Positions 61,401-64,000 of a stretch of DNA of 64,000 bases are shown one piece after another. The first letter of the stretch is position 1. Each line of letters starts with the position of its first letter. Origin of the DNA: Trileptium ribeirensis (Eukaryota; Nematoda; Enoplea; Enoplida; Thoracostomopsidae); the NCBI GenBank assembly GCA_030248225.1, contig JASANE010007077.1, positions 1 through 64,000 of the forward strand. The letters are read 5' to 3'. A model generated the notes under the pieces. That model was not told the DNA's origin, did not search any database, and was given only the letters and a program-made list of their open reading frames with translations. The translations under genes and the position numbers were made by a program.

Positions 61401-64000
61401 TTGCTAATTTAATATATTTTATTCTGTTTCGACCACGTAGGTCGTGGATTTTTATGCACGTCGCCGACAATATGAAGCTTGTAGCTGACACCAGAACGCC
61501 GGATTACCGGCTTAGCTTCGAAAACCCAAAATAGTTGCAACACAAAGTGAGTTGGACATCGTTTCGCACAGGCAGTGGTATGGCTTCTGTAGCTCTCACA
61601 CTTCCACAAGTTGACATCCTTAACTCGCCTTAACATGCCTGCGACCACGGACAGCAAATTTGATAGATGATAAAGTCTTTTCAGCAGCATCGTGTCCGTG
61701 GGAGTACGATCCAACGATTAAATGTCATTTGAGTGGATCGAGAATTGTCGCAAGGTCGATGTTGGCATCAGCATCAGAACGAATCTGTAAACCCTGTTGG
61801 CAGATTTGTGTCAGAGATCTGAGATACATCGTTTCGCACCCGGATAAGTATAAGTGGTCCTCACATCAATCACTGTAGATAGGCCACGATCGCCTTACTG
61901 AATTTCGGTGCTGGCTAGCATGTTCACACGAGGCACATATTTATGTTTTTAGAAGAATAGCAAAAACAGCATAGTTGTTCACACAAACTCCTTTGCACTT
62001 ATGGTGGCAATTATTGCACCCGTACATTTATGCTGCGTATATGTTTTATTACTGCTTTTTGGGTCTATTCAGAGGAATATGAATCAAAGCACCCATGCCT
62101 AAAGTTTACTAGAGATTGTTCAAACAGATTTTTCTGTAAATACCAGCCAAAAACACTAATAATTGAGTGCAAACGACGTGTCTGAGACGTGGAACTATTT
62201 GGAATTCATTCCAGGACATCGTTGTTTTTTAATAGAAAATGGCCATCCCGTCTCACTTATCATAAGCAGACCTGGTTTCGTGGGTGTTGGTTATCGCGTA
62301 TGCACTTAATTCTGCCTATAATTACGGGTCTAATTAGAAGAAGCATCTGCATTTTGATAGTATTAAATAAGGTTACTTCTAACAGGGACAGATCAATATT
62401 TCAGATTATCAGTTTAGGTGTTCGTTACAATACACATGCGCATGACGGTCGAATAAACAATATTAACAGTGCTCTCACCATAAATTTCAATAACCAACAA
62501 ATTAATGAATAAAAGTGAGTTGGACTTGTGTTGTAAAAATTCGCATTATCAGTATGGCGATGCGCATGTTTATGAAAATTACACATTTTTCAGAATGAAA
62601 AAGCCCGAATAAAGAGGTTATTAGTAAACGAGTTGTTGAGCAACGCTGGAATGAGGCATGACAAAGCAGCCGAATTTTAAATCCACAACTTTAACCTCAA
62701 TTCGGGTTTTTACACCTCTAACATTAGGAGCCAGACATCCGGAGTCAGCTCTGACCCCTAACAGAGGAGGGGCCGTGACTAGAAGTCAAACTCATGGTTT
62801 TTGTAAACACATATGTCGTTTTATCGCAGAAATTTAAGCAATATTTTAGCAAAAATTAGGGAAAGCTAGCATAATCGACAAAAATTGGGCAATATTGTAA
62901 CAGAAATTCGGAAAGTTCTCAATTATTGGGCATACAGTACCCGCCAAAAATGACTGTCACTCGCTCGCGACTCGCTTGAAATAAATTTGTTCTAAAAATA
63001 GAATTTGCTATTAATTCGAATAGTTTCGAAATCTCGAGCGAGCCACTCGCTGGCGACTCGCTCGCTCGAAACGCGACGGTCATTTTTGGCGAGTACTGTA
63101 ATTTTAGCAAAATTCTGGAAAATTGACAGTAACCAGGGGAAGCGAAAATTATGGTGGTCAACAATGAAAATTTTAAGGGTCAAAGGGGAACAGTGTTTTA
63201 GCGGTCACGCAGGGAGAATGAGGTGTCAGTCCCCGCCCTTTCCCCCTATAAACATCCCGGTATATTGAGGCTTTGTGAATTATATTCAAGGAAGCATTGA
63301 GTATATTGATTTCGTTACTAGCGACTAAACTTAAGATGAATCCTCTAACCATCCTATTTTGTAATAACCGATTTGGAATCCACAACCATAATATTACGGA
63401 ACATATAAAATTCGATTCGGTTCATTGCTAGCCCAGAATTAGCGACTTTCAGTCAACTAATGATAGTTCAGCGTCTTTTCCTACCTGTGCATTAGAATTC
63501 ATGTCTGTTTGCTAAGAAATTTAATATACATAATTGTGACGACATACATGATACGGTCCTATAATAGTATACCAGTTATCTTCGCGAGCATAACTTTTCA
63601 ATTTACTTTCTACAAAATTTTGTTCACAAACAATAATCTGGTGTTCGCGAAGCGAAATTAGTTATTTTTCGGCTGTCTAGAAACTGTTTAGCGTTGCCAC
63701 TGTAACAAAATATGATAGCTATTGGAATCATCATCACTTTAATCGCGTAATAGTTTTTTCTTTTTGTTGTAACAATATTGGCAATTGTGTCTCAACCTTT
63801 ATTATTGTTGTTGAAATAATTCTCCGTTCTTAGATGAGACCGAAGTCGGTCGTGAAATATCTGAAGACTATCAAGTAACACCACGATCATCACCGTCGCG
63901 TTATCCTTCGAAATCTGTAAGCGTTGTCATGCCGCCAGCAACACTAGCGGCAGAGTCATTTGTACATCATCGACCAGAACAGTTACAAGAATCACTGTTA
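3570..64000 (+). CDS. TBC1D8/TBC1D9-like Rab GTPase-activating protein gene, partial (10 exons visible)
   Basis: Span of one split gene. Segments: 3570-3664, 15720-15866, 20932-21043, 35250-35310, 36646-about 36792, 41198-41314, 45552-45650, 49407-49610, 50756-50915, 63834-beyond 64000. Joined, they read in one frame for about 436 residues with no stop and follow the order of animal TBC1D8/TBC1D9 proteins: TBC domain, helical linker, EF-hand region. Family members stimulate GTP hydrolysis by Rab proteins at membranes; that role is known for the family and inferred here. The GRAM domains and the first half of the TBC domain are missing and should lie upstream of the window; the C-terminus lies downstream. 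Whether it is closest to TBC1D8, TBC1D9 or a single invertebrate ancestor cannot be told. Introns range from about 1.1 to 14 kb and are full of transposon remains. Expression and alternative splicing are not visible. Confidence 0.93.
3730..4330 (+). repeat. Dispersed repeat G, copy 1
   Basis: Shares long similar stretches with the reverse complement of 28615-29100: catacgaccccggctatcgt, ccgtcacctgctcacaggcc and tagggtccgacaaatccc. Parts also recur at 46200-46330. The distal part (gtcgtcgataggggcgacga) recurs at 55635. It contains frames that look open over 100 codons, but the same frame is not kept between copies, so no protein is claimed. Possibly part of a large transposon or LTR element; unassigned. 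Confidence 0.7.
6015..7100. repeat. Degenerate palindrome-rich dispersed repeat, related to 25990-26560
   Basis: Contains repeated words AAATTCCTGnAGGAATTT (at about 6361, 6508, 6680 and 6836), each an imperfect palindrome, and GGGGGCAGGCCCC- and GGGGGCAAGCCTC-type blocks. Similar CTCC(A/G)GGAAT and GGCC...GGGGCCT blocks appear in the array at 26.0-26.5 kb. A (GA)n run lies at 6104-6121. No frame is conserved. Confidence 0.5.
7187..7507 (+). other. Open frame of 106 codons, no recognised product
   Basis: Open for 106 codons starting ATG at a GTGGA context after a repeat-rich segment. It shows no recognisable domain, has a Lys/Gln-rich end and sits deep in an intron on the gene strand. Likely chance; listed because it is the longest open stretch in this part. 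Confidence 0.15.
8720..9340 (+). repeat. Hairpin-chain repeat F, copy 1
   Basis: Carries small stem-loops: GGTCT/AGACC (8899-8916), CAATTCCGA/TTCGGAATTG (9001-9022), CCAGCG/CGCTGG (9055-9074), a CAGTG/CACTGG pair (about 9107-9135), GTTCGCT/AGCGAAC (9191-9208), GTCCTC/GAGGAC (9227-9244) and CGTGACG/CGTCACG (9248-9267). Most recur, in corresponding order, in the reversed copy at 23215-23605 and in the same orientation at 59690-60160. No coding frame is kept. The function is unknown. Confidence 0.75.
9622..9855. mobile_element. Family A MITE, copy A2 (one end only)
   Basis: Begins CTGGGCTCTCCATTCGCTGA, then the family words AAAATTTTGCCAGG, ACCCCCTGG, CATTTTTCC and GAGAGAAAAAGCGATTTTG. The opposite inverted end is absent; the match stops where repeat E starts. 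Confidence 0.8.
9865..10990 (+). repeat. Repeat E, copy 1, with internal 345-bp tandem units
   Basis: The word caaggttatttttatc appears at 9895 and 10239, and the text between (ataaatgc, cggagttatggggtttga, ggcaccctcgtggttc, ttttcgggcatgg) repeats, giving units of about 345 bp plus a partial third unit. From about 10660 to 10985 the sequence is almost identical to 19735-20065 (gcttcactacgctctgcaat, tgactccgggtctgttccag). The near identity indicates a recent copy event. No protein is recognised. Confidence 0.85.
12210..13410. repeat. Tandem array, about 290-bp units, four copies
   Basis: The anchor gatc(a/g)aaaacca occurs at 12380, 12681, 12964 and 13249 (spacing 301, 283 and 285). Each is followed by a ttttga...aatcg(g/c) block, tttgacaaaattca-type words, ggctttc(a/c)gttaaatattta and a ccgagccccc(c)..cctcca block. 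Divergence is moderate, so the array is old. Confidence 0.85.
13690..14100. repeat. Tandem array, about 183-bp units, plus dispersed relatives
   Basis: The anchor cat(g)aaaatatt(c/t)gtgctgga occurs at 13701, 13886 and 14067 (spacing 185 and 181), with ttctggaaat, tcattgacc and cattgaaaa words in each unit. Similar words occur at 15030-15120 and, reversed, at 17040-17310, so the family is scattered over several kb. Confidence 0.75.
15010..15560 (+). repeat. Dispersed repeat H, copy 2 (without MITE)
   Basis: Matches 1226-2160 without the family A insertion, providing the empty-site version. Shared words include accaaacaaatgaa, gagttt/cgtcgac, gatctcgaagag and ccttccgaaaatgag. It sits 160 bases upstream of TBC1D9-like exon 2. 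Confidence 0.75.
15720..15866 (+). CDS. TBC1D9-like exon 2 of window (TBC domain, Gln finger)
   Basis: The acceptor is ctcaattag and the donor G|GTACTT. The exon encodes 48 full codons starting [20 protein letters not shown] and ending in the VVGALVDQ stretch. YCQ holds the catalytic glutamine of the dual-finger mechanism of TBC GAPs and is intact, so the GAP activity may be retained. Phase 1 at both ends: the first two bases finish the Gly codon from exon 1 and the last G opens the next Gly codon. An acidic EEE follows as in family members. Confidence 0.96.
16637..16815. mobile_element. Family D mariner-like MITE, copy D1
   Basis: Starts TACAGTACTTGCCGAAAATG and ends GTCATTTCTGGCGCGTGCTGTA. 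The ends are inverted copies, and the interior has the inverted ACTCGCTCG/CGAGCCACTCG pair around GTTCTAAAAATAGAATTT. TA at both tips matches the TA target duplication typical of Tc1/mariner elements. Three further copies occur here. No coding capacity. Confidence 0.88.
17351..17700. mobile_element. Family B short inverted-repeat element, decayed copy
   Basis: Matches the 33503-33870 copy through the words GTTCATTCTCGG, GAAATTTCAAAG, TTTTGCTTAAAAATAC, GGGGTTTTC and GGACATGGGGAAAATC. The terminal GGCCTGTCCACAG is degraded to GCCTGGTCACGG and the right tip is not clear. Confidence 0.7.
18065..18262. repeat. Direct duplication of about 65 bp with poly-G run
   Basis: The block taacataatctagt..gggcgattttagcg..aaatgca occurs at about 18089 and again at 18202 with changes. 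A G tract of about 11 bases precedes the first copy. Confidence 0.6.
19390..20160 (+). repeat. Repeat E, copy 2
   Basis: The segment at 19735-20065 is nearly identical to 10660-10985. The preceding part shares caaggttatttttatctt and cggctgtggatttattggg with the 345-bp units of copy 1. A second version of the block gacgtatgctatc..gcgtaggtg..gatagagtt follows at 20071-20160, giving an internal direct repeat about 300 bp apart. Confidence 0.85.
20300..20636. repeat. Short tandem repeat, about 34-bp CCCTTGAAAACCCTTGAATT units
   Basis: Units built of cccttgaa(a/t)(a/c)cccttgaattttgat(c)taaatta occur about six times in two clusters. The clusters are separated by a duplicated tttagtactgcgttgcgcaa block, so an approximately 170-bp higher-order unit is itself repeated. 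Isolated relatives lie at 18790-18860. Confidence 0.85.
20932..21043 (+). CDS. TBC1D9-like exon 3 of window (TBC domain)
   Basis: Preceded by the polypyrimidine-type acceptor ggtattttcag; ends TTGAG before GTTAGAG. After the two bases completing Gly it encodes 36 codons, [20 protein letters not shown] then [16 protein letters not shown], which match the C-terminal TBC subdomain (SWFLTLFLS in vertebrate TBC1D9). It ends two bases into a Ser codon (AG), completed by the C that starts the next exon 14 kb downstream. Confidence 0.95.
21440..21835. repeat. Minisatellite of hairpin-forming units, about 45-50 bp, 8-9 copies
   Basis: Each unit contains GACCACA-n(6)-AATGGTCAACATTT or a variant; the GACCA and TGGTC arms pair across a short loop. 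In a later unit the pair becomes GTCCA/TGGAC, preserving pairing; the next units carry partial mismatches. Spacers of 20-30 bases are variable and AT-rich. Frames on both strands stay open for 60-90 codons only because unit lengths vary; no protein is claimed. Confidence 0.88.
22195..22500. repeat. TA-rich microsatellite stretches
   Basis: Runs of (ta)n at 22228-22250 and 22460-22495 within AT-rich sequence. Nearby ggccataaaggca is duplicated at about 22527 and 22598. No gene. Confidence 0.7.
23160..23605 (-). repeat. Hairpin-chain repeat F, copy 2 (reverse orientation)
   Basis: Stems visible: CGTGACGG/CCCGTTACG (23219-23240), GTCCTC/GAGGAC (23243-23260), TGTTCGCT/AGCGAACA (23275-23294), TACCAGTG/CACTGGTA (23348-23380), ACCAGCG/CGCTGGT (23409-23430), GGTCT/AGACC (23558-23575) and GATCCG/CGGATC (about 23587-23601). 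The order mirrors copy 1 reversed, and loops differ from copy 1 while the stems persist. Confidence 0.75.
25990..26560. repeat. Tandem array, about 170-bp units, four copies
   Basis: The anchor ataaaccc(g/t)a(c/t)ggcc lies at about 26000, 26162, 26333 and 26507. Each full unit continues with gaag(g/t)ggcct(a/g), ccaga-t, tctc-aa, a cca(g/a)gaat block, cagtttctt(c)gta and a tcg(a)ttt end. Divergence is moderate. It resembles a small satellite; no frame is conserved. Confidence 0.85.
28615..29100 (-). repeat. Dispersed repeat G, copy 2 (reverse orientation)
   Basis: Reverse-complement counterpart of 3880-4140: gggatttgtcggaccctagt, ggcctgtgagcaggtgacgg and acgatagccggggtcgtatg are shared. A further block, cggcaggatcagaacacatc, matches reversed sequence at 46200. 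Frames of 60-110 codons across it are not kept between copies. Confidence 0.72.
29347..29833. mobile_element. Family C foldback/MITE with about 40-bp inverted ends, copy C1
   Basis: The left end GCGTGAGTAAACTTAAGGTG continues CCCCGCCAACCATCCTATT; the right end is its near-perfect inverse (GAATAGGATGG ... AGTTTACTCACGC). The interior of about 400 bp is AT-rich with no transposase. Related copies lie at 36011-36548 and, left end only, at about 63317. The superfamily is not assigned. Confidence 0.88.
30650..31014. mobile_element. Family A MITE, copy A3
   Basis: Begins CTGGGCTCTCCATTCGCTGA and ends GGGCTCCTCATAGCCCAG. The interior carries GGAAAGAAAAAGCGATTTTG and repeated AAATTTTGATAAAATTT words. 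A long minus-strand open stretch covers much of it but reads only repeat sequence; no protein. Confidence 0.85.
31282..31618 (-). pseudogene. RTE reverse transcriptase, C-terminal part
   Basis: An open frame with [39 protein letters not shown] and [13 protein letters not shown], the typical tail of RTE-clade reverse transcriptases. It extends a few codons beyond the first ATG to TQQKIID, where the match stops at the nested insertion. Confidence 0.88.
31617..33503 (+). pseudogene. I/LOA-group LINE: reverse transcriptase, RNase H and C-terminal zinc knuckle, 5' truncated
   Basis: Starts abruptly inside the RT domain ([14 protein letters not shown]), continues [31 protein letters not shown] and [13 protein letters not shown], then AYSHDIAII where active elements have YADD, so the catalytic box is lost. 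Further on [20 protein letters not shown] (from 32398) is the thumb, then [18 protein letters not shown] and [10 protein letters not shown] mark RNase [12 protein letters not shown] and C-H-C residues near 33400-33460 form the terminal knuckle. At least two frameshifts and in-frame stops (for example at 32962) interrupt it. It lies inside, and opposite to, the RTE remnant. Confidence 0.88.
33503..33870. mobile_element. Family B short inverted-repeat element, copy B1
   Basis: The left tip GCCTCTCCACAGCCCTCC and the right tip CCACTGTGGACAGGCC are inverted. The interior has GTTCATTCTCGGGGGAAATT, TTTTGCTTAAAAATAC and GGACATGGGGGAAAATCTCA. A full second copy is at 48018-48364. It starts at the stop codon of the nested LINE, so it probably inserted in that LINE's 3' end. 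Confidence 0.85.
33925..35180 (-). pseudogene. RTE reverse transcriptase, N-terminal and catalytic part
   Basis: The upstream half of the RTE coding region. Motifs from high to low coordinates: [44 protein letters not shown] at 34421-34401, KTEYM-like text near 34320, [12 protein letters not shown] near 34245. Multiple frame changes occur between motifs. It ends near 33925, where unrelated sequence and the family B element begin. Confidence 0.82.
35250..35310 (+). CDS. TBC1D9-like exon 4 of window (61 bp, TBC domain)
   Basis: A 61-bp exon. The acceptor cattttcag precedes C, which completes AGC (Ser) from exon 3; then 20 codons, [20 protein letters not shown], end exactly before GTATAC. The motif corresponds to the family's VMPFESAVVVVDCFFYEG segment. 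Downstream intron is phase 0 and 1.3 kb. It lies just past a decayed LINE in the preceding intron. Confidence 0.93.
35311..36645. other. Intron between TBC1D9-like exons 4 and 5
   Basis: 1.3 kb, phase 0. Contains the family C element at 36011-36548; the 35311-36000 part is AT-rich with nothing recognised. The acceptor is atcgtcttattttag. Confidence 0.8.
36011..36548. mobile_element. Family C foldback/MITE, copy C2
   Basis: The left end TGCGCGAGTAAACTTAACCT with ACTATCCTATTTTGTA nearby corresponds to copy C1; the right end GGGTTAAGTTTACTGTCGCA is the inverse. The interior resembles C1 (GCGAATCGCAAACCGTTGTTAC, GTTCGCGAAC words). It ends 97 bases before exon 5. Confidence 0.8.
36646..36792 (+). 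CDS. TBC1D9-like exon 5 of window (end of TBC domain); 3' end uncertain
   Basis: The acceptor cgtcttattttag leads in phase 0 to [20 protein letters not shown], then [20 protein letters not shown]. It corresponds to the family's [32 protein letters not shown] region. The 3' end is a choice. A GT after 36792 (TCG|GTAGCA) keeps phase 0 and joins the next exon in frame; it is used here. A donor of better consensus at 36845 (CAAT|GTAAGA) would leave phase 1 and needs another acceptor or an unseen small exon. A weak GT at 36826 is also phase 0. Confidence 0.85.
37851..39257. mobile_element. hAT-like non-autonomous element, copy 1
   Basis: The left end TAGGGAATAACCGGAACTGA with AACCGGAACCAGCAA and ATTTAAACCGGAACC is the inverse of the right end of the 56412-57528 copy. 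The right end carries AAACCGGAATTACGGTTCTG and GGTATGGTTTTGCC, the inverse of that copy's left end, but its terminal CCCTA is missing where a family A element begins at 39261. Inside lie a duplicated block and short AT-rich repeats. No transposase frame was found. The hAT assignment rests on the TAGGG-type tips only. Confidence 0.7.
38612..38912. repeat. Direct duplication, about 150 bp, nearly identical
   Basis: The block from agttggaccggtttaattct to attatgtgtcctatta is present at about 38613-38758 and again at 38767-38912 with a single observed change (gacgaaag to gaagaaag). It lies inside the hAT-like element and is recent. Confidence 0.92.
39261..39555. mobile_element. Family A MITE, copy A4 (right end degraded)
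   Basis: Begins CTGGGCTCTCCATTCGCTGA, then AAAATTTTG, CATTTTGCCACAAGAAAAAG and TGAAAGAAAAAGCAATTTTG. It seems to have inserted into, or replaced, the tip of the hAT-like element. The opposite end is only approximate. Confidence 0.75.
39945..40045. mobile_element. Family A MITE fragment, copy A5
   Basis: A reversed end: GGCAAAATCACGCGCCCC, GGTTCCGAACGG and GGGAAAATTTTCAGCGAATGG, matching the inverse of the A2 and A3 left ends. Only about 100 bases remain. Confidence 0.75.
41198..41314 (+). CDS. TBC1D9-like exon 6 of window (linker helix region)
   Basis: Exactly 39 codons between the acceptor ctatatttaag and the donor CAG|GTACTG, phase 0 on both sides. It encodes [20 protein letters not shown] followed by [19 protein letters not shown]. 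This matches the family order VDIFRLI..SYEKFG...IEQMRFKQRLKVIQ. An in-frame TAA upstream of the acceptor limits the 5' end to this AG. Confidence 0.92.
41900..42296. mobile_element. Family A MITE relative, copy A8 (diverged)
   Basis: The left part CGGCTCTAAATTCGCTGACA is a diverged family end, followed by GCGTCAGAAACGCTG, TTTGGATAAAATGTTTG and TAATAGAATTTTAGTAAAAA, and a right part GGGGGCACTTGAAAATGCC and CCAATTTGAAGCGTCTGGCTCC. Ends have decayed. Confidence 0.6.
43020..43490 (-). pseudogene. LINE RNase H domain fragment
   Basis: On the minus strand an open stretch reads [38 protein letters not shown] and [14 protein letters not shown], matching the start of a LINE RNase H domain (TDGS, SxxxAEL..I..AL; the Glu is replaced by Lys). 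Lower down, in another frame, [19 protein letters not shown] matches the WIPSHCGIxGNExAD end. Frameshifts and stops lie between. It is probably a CR1/jockey-type LINE remnant; RT and endonuclease are not seen nearby. Confidence 0.8.
45341..45464. repeat. Tandem duplication of 62 bp
   Basis: The block actcgtgaaacagcgatatc through cgcgagtaattcacgaaaag is present twice in tandem at about 45342 and 45404, virtually identical. Each unit contains the perfect palindrome TTACTCGCGAGTAA and a looser ACTCGTGAA/TTCACGA pair. Confidence 0.92.
45552..45650 (+). CDS. TBC1D9-like exon 7 of window (linker)
   Basis: 33 codons, phase 0 at both ends, between the acceptor gtatattatag and the donor AAG|GTTGGT. 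It encodes [16 protein letters not shown], then a stretch ending [10 protein letters not shown]. It aligns with the family segment TLEDTTKRNVVRTIV...ELEELYALFK. The acceptor AG is the last AG after an in-frame TAG, which fixes the start. It is short but its position between exons 6 and 8 agrees with family order. Confidence 0.9.
46198..46410 (+). repeat. Dispersed repeat G, copy 3 (partial)
   Basis: Shares the block ggtccccagggag.ttggctc and cgtcacctgctcac.cgccaa with 3955-4000 and, reversed, with 28800-28870. The downstream words cgttacatatcgctacataa and ggcattaacaacac recur at 55670-55700. Confidence 0.72.
48018..48364. mobile_element. Family B short inverted-repeat element, copy B2
   Basis: The left tip GGCCTGTCCACAGCCCTCCG and the right tip CCACTGTGGACGGCC are inverted. 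The interior matches B1 throughout (GTTCATTCTCGGGGGAAATT, GCTTAAAAATATAAAATATT). It is the best-preserved copy of the family, about 347 bp, with no coding frame. Confidence 0.88.
49407..49610 (+). CDS. TBC1D9-like exon 8 of window (before the EF-hand)
   Basis: 68 codons, phase 0 at both ends; the donor is AGG|GTAAGC. It begins [17 protein letters not shown], continues through a diverged loop, and ends with [18 protein letters not shown] and [14 protein letters not shown]. This fits the family pattern EHLTSCYWG...QYRIDFEQFKGMFALLFPW. The acceptor is taken as gtacttaag because an in-frame TGA lies at 49386-49388. The bases just before the chosen AG also read LYYVLK in frame, much like the end of exon 7. 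Confidence 0.9.
49744..49901. mobile_element. Family D mariner-like MITE, copy D2 (diverged)
   Basis: Starts TGCAGTACTAGCTAAAAATG with GACTGCCGCTCGCTGGAGAC and ends GAAATGCGACAGCCATTTTC..GTGCTGTA. The left tip has lost its TA. The inner TCTAAAATAGAATTTCATTA core is shared with D1 and D4. Confidence 0.8.
50453..50718. mobile_element. Family D mariner-like MITE, copy D3 (expanded TTCGAA core)
   Basis: Starts TACAGTACTCGCCAGAAATG and ends GGCAGTCATTTCTGTCGAATACTGTA. It is longer than its relatives (266 against about 170 bp) because the core holds many TTCGAA- and TTCGAGA-type words. It ends 37 bases upstream of exon 9, so it supplies much of the 3' end of this intron. Confidence 0.85.
50756..50915 (+). 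CDS. TBC1D9-like exon 9 of window (degenerate EF-hand)
   Basis: The acceptor is ttatctgtttcag and the donor G|GTGAGT; phase 0 at the start and phase 1 at the end. It encodes [20 protein letters not shown] then [20 protein letters not shown] and an acidic tail DIEDDLF. It corresponds to the family EF-hand LLDENGDSLINFREF followed by GDLTEKLKLLYKMH. The putative 12-residue loop [12 protein letters not shown] lacks the usual Gly at loop position 6 and has Asp at position 12, so calcium binding is doubtful. A mariner-like MITE ends 37 bases upstream. Confidence 0.95.
51619..51967. mobile_element. Family A MITE, copy A6
   Basis: Begins TTGGGCTCTCCAAATTGGGT and ends TTTTCACCGAATGAAGAGCACAG; interior CTCTTGGCAAAATACC and GGCGCCCCCTGGTTCC. 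The right tip has mutations. Confidence 0.8.
52111..52448. mobile_element. Family A MITE, copy A7 (best preserved)
   Basis: Begins CTGGGCTCTCCAAATTGAGG and ends TTCAGCGAATGGAGAGCCCAG, so CTGGGCTCTCC and GGAGAGCCCAG are perfect inverses. The flanks TCC and GGA extend the inversion. The interior has GCTTCAAAATCGCTTTTTCT, CATCAAAAGGGTTTTGGCAT and GCCACCTGGCAAAATC. 338 bp, non-coding. Confidence 0.9.
52527..52745. mobile_element. Family B element, decayed copy B3 (left part)
   Basis: The left tip GGCCTGTCCACAGCCTTCCG matches B2; then AGAGAAATTTCAAAGGGAAC, TATAAAACAGTGTTGCAGCA and TTAGAAATAGTAGTAAATT follow the family. The right tip was not found. Confidence 0.7.
52919..53578 (-). other. Unassigned open frame of about 219 codons (Cys-rich start)
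   Basis: The longest uninterrupted open frame in the window, antisense to the TBC1D9-like gene. Near its start are [23 protein letters not shown] and [12 protein letters not shown], with a cysteine spacing that could suggest a metal-binding segment; later parts ([20 protein letters not shown]) show no known motif. It could be a remnant of a transposon gag-like or ORF1 protein, or chance. No splice sites or start context support a host gene. Confidence 0.25.
53267..53818 (+). other. Unassigned open frame of about 183 codons, overlapping the minus-strand frame
   Basis: Open from 53267 to 53818 and largely antisense to the 219-codon frame. It reads [31 protein letters not shown] and [17 protein letters not shown] with no recognised domain. 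At most one of the two overlapping frames is likely real, perhaps neither; the local GC content is higher than the surrounding intron. Confidence 0.2.
55635..55990. repeat. Dispersed repeat block shared with 4270-4310, 46380-46410 and 47660-47765
   Basis: gggcgacgatttcaaacccc matches 4290-4310; gctacgtaaggcattaac matches 46390; tcgccttc(c)taattgaacgt and ccacagccgt-type words match 47685-47765. The shared order suggests a larger element related to repeat G. Confidence 0.6.
56412..57528. mobile_element. hAT-like non-autonomous element, copy 2 (both ends present)
   Basis: The left tip TAGGGAGTAACCGGAATTCC and the right tip GGTTCCGGTTATTCCCTA are inverted. Sub-terminal AACCATACCGGAGCCGG and CCGGTTTAAATGGAGG blocks match copy 1 in opposite orientation. 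It is 1117 bp; frames of 72-98 codons inside show no transposase motif, so it is regarded as non-autonomous. The element interior at 56690-56830 is the inverse of 38550-38690. Confidence 0.78.
57549..57895. repeat. Tandem duplication of 173 bp
   Basis: The block from tatgatagtatatagt through gccagtt(t)atcgggactt and agtg(t/g)(g/c)actggtaga is repeated with a 173-bp offset (57551 and 57724) and a few changes. Confidence 0.9.
58100..58380. repeat. AT-rich repeats with TTAAATTAAACG and palindromes
   Basis: The block cgaaattcgttaaattaaac followed by gc(a/g)..actaacat occurs twice (about 58157 and 58221). Palindromic words cgatcgatc and cgtttaaacg are frequent. No gene. Confidence 0.75.
59690..60165 (+). 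repeat. Hairpin-chain repeat F, copy 3
   Basis: Stems: GTCT/AGAC (59723-59738), CAATTCCGA/TTCGGAATTG (59824-59845), CAGTG/CACTG (59881-59898, where copies 1 and 2 have CAGCG/CGCTG) and CCAGT/ACTGG (59936-59964). The distal tatcacgcgtggtcat matches 9310-9330 of copy 1. The GTTCGCT and CGTGACG stems have decayed here. Confidence 0.72.
61180..61714 (-). pseudogene. CR1/L2-like LINE N-terminal fragment (GDVHxNP motif and zinc finger)
   Basis: On the minus strand an open stretch ends with [18 protein letters not shown] (61439-61465 for the GDVHKNPRP part). GD(V/I)HPNPGP is a recurrent motif at the start of CR1/L2-type LINE proteins. After a stop and frame change, [20 protein letters not shown] and later [12 protein letters not shown] (61370-61200) have the Cys/His order of the PHD-like finger found there. 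Endonuclease and RT parts were not seen downstream. Identification is by motif memory, moderate certainty. Confidence 0.5.
62933..63100. mobile_element. Family D mariner-like MITE, copy D4 (best preserved)
   Basis: Starts TACAGTACCCGCCAAAAATG and ends GGTCATTTTTGGCGAGTACTGTA; the tips are near-perfect inverses with TA at both ends. The core GTTCTAAAAATAGAATTTGC and the paired ACTCGCTCGCGACTCGCTTG / CGAGCGAGCCACTCGCTGG blocks match D1. Confidence 0.9.
63317..63425. mobile_element. Family C element, left end only (copy C3)
   Basis: GCGACTAAACTTAAGATGAA followed by CCTCTAACCATCCTATTTTG and TAATAACCGATTTGG corresponds to the left end of C1 and C2. Similar AT-rich interior text continues (GTTCACAAACAATAATC, GTTCGCGAAGCG) up to about 63660, but no right end was identified before exon 10. 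Confidence 0.65.
63834..64000 (+). CDS. TBC1D9-like exon 10 of window, cut by the right edge
   Basis: The acceptor is ccgttcttag, 12.9 kb after exon 9. The first two bases AT complete a split Asp codon (G|AT), giving [19 protein letters not shown], then a Ser/Pro-rich stretch ([13 protein letters not shown]), PPATLAAES and a run to the window end with no stop. The Ser/Pro composition suits the low-conservation region after the EF-hand. The correct phase, open frame and codon quality support it, although the sequence itself is not conserved enough to identify the family alone. Confidence 0.8.

Larger units (their letters stand above)
50916..63833. other. Intron between TBC1D9-like exons 9 and 10
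   Basis: 12.9 kb, phase 1. Contains family A copies A6 and A7, a decayed family B copy (52527), overlapping unassigned open frames (52919-53818), a block shared with the intron at 47.7 kb, the hAT-like copy 2, a 173-bp duplication, AT-rich palindromic DNA (58100-58380), repeat F copy 3, a CR1/L2-like LINE fragment and MITE D4. The 54500-55600 and 61880-62900 parts show nothing recognised. Confidence 0.75.
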
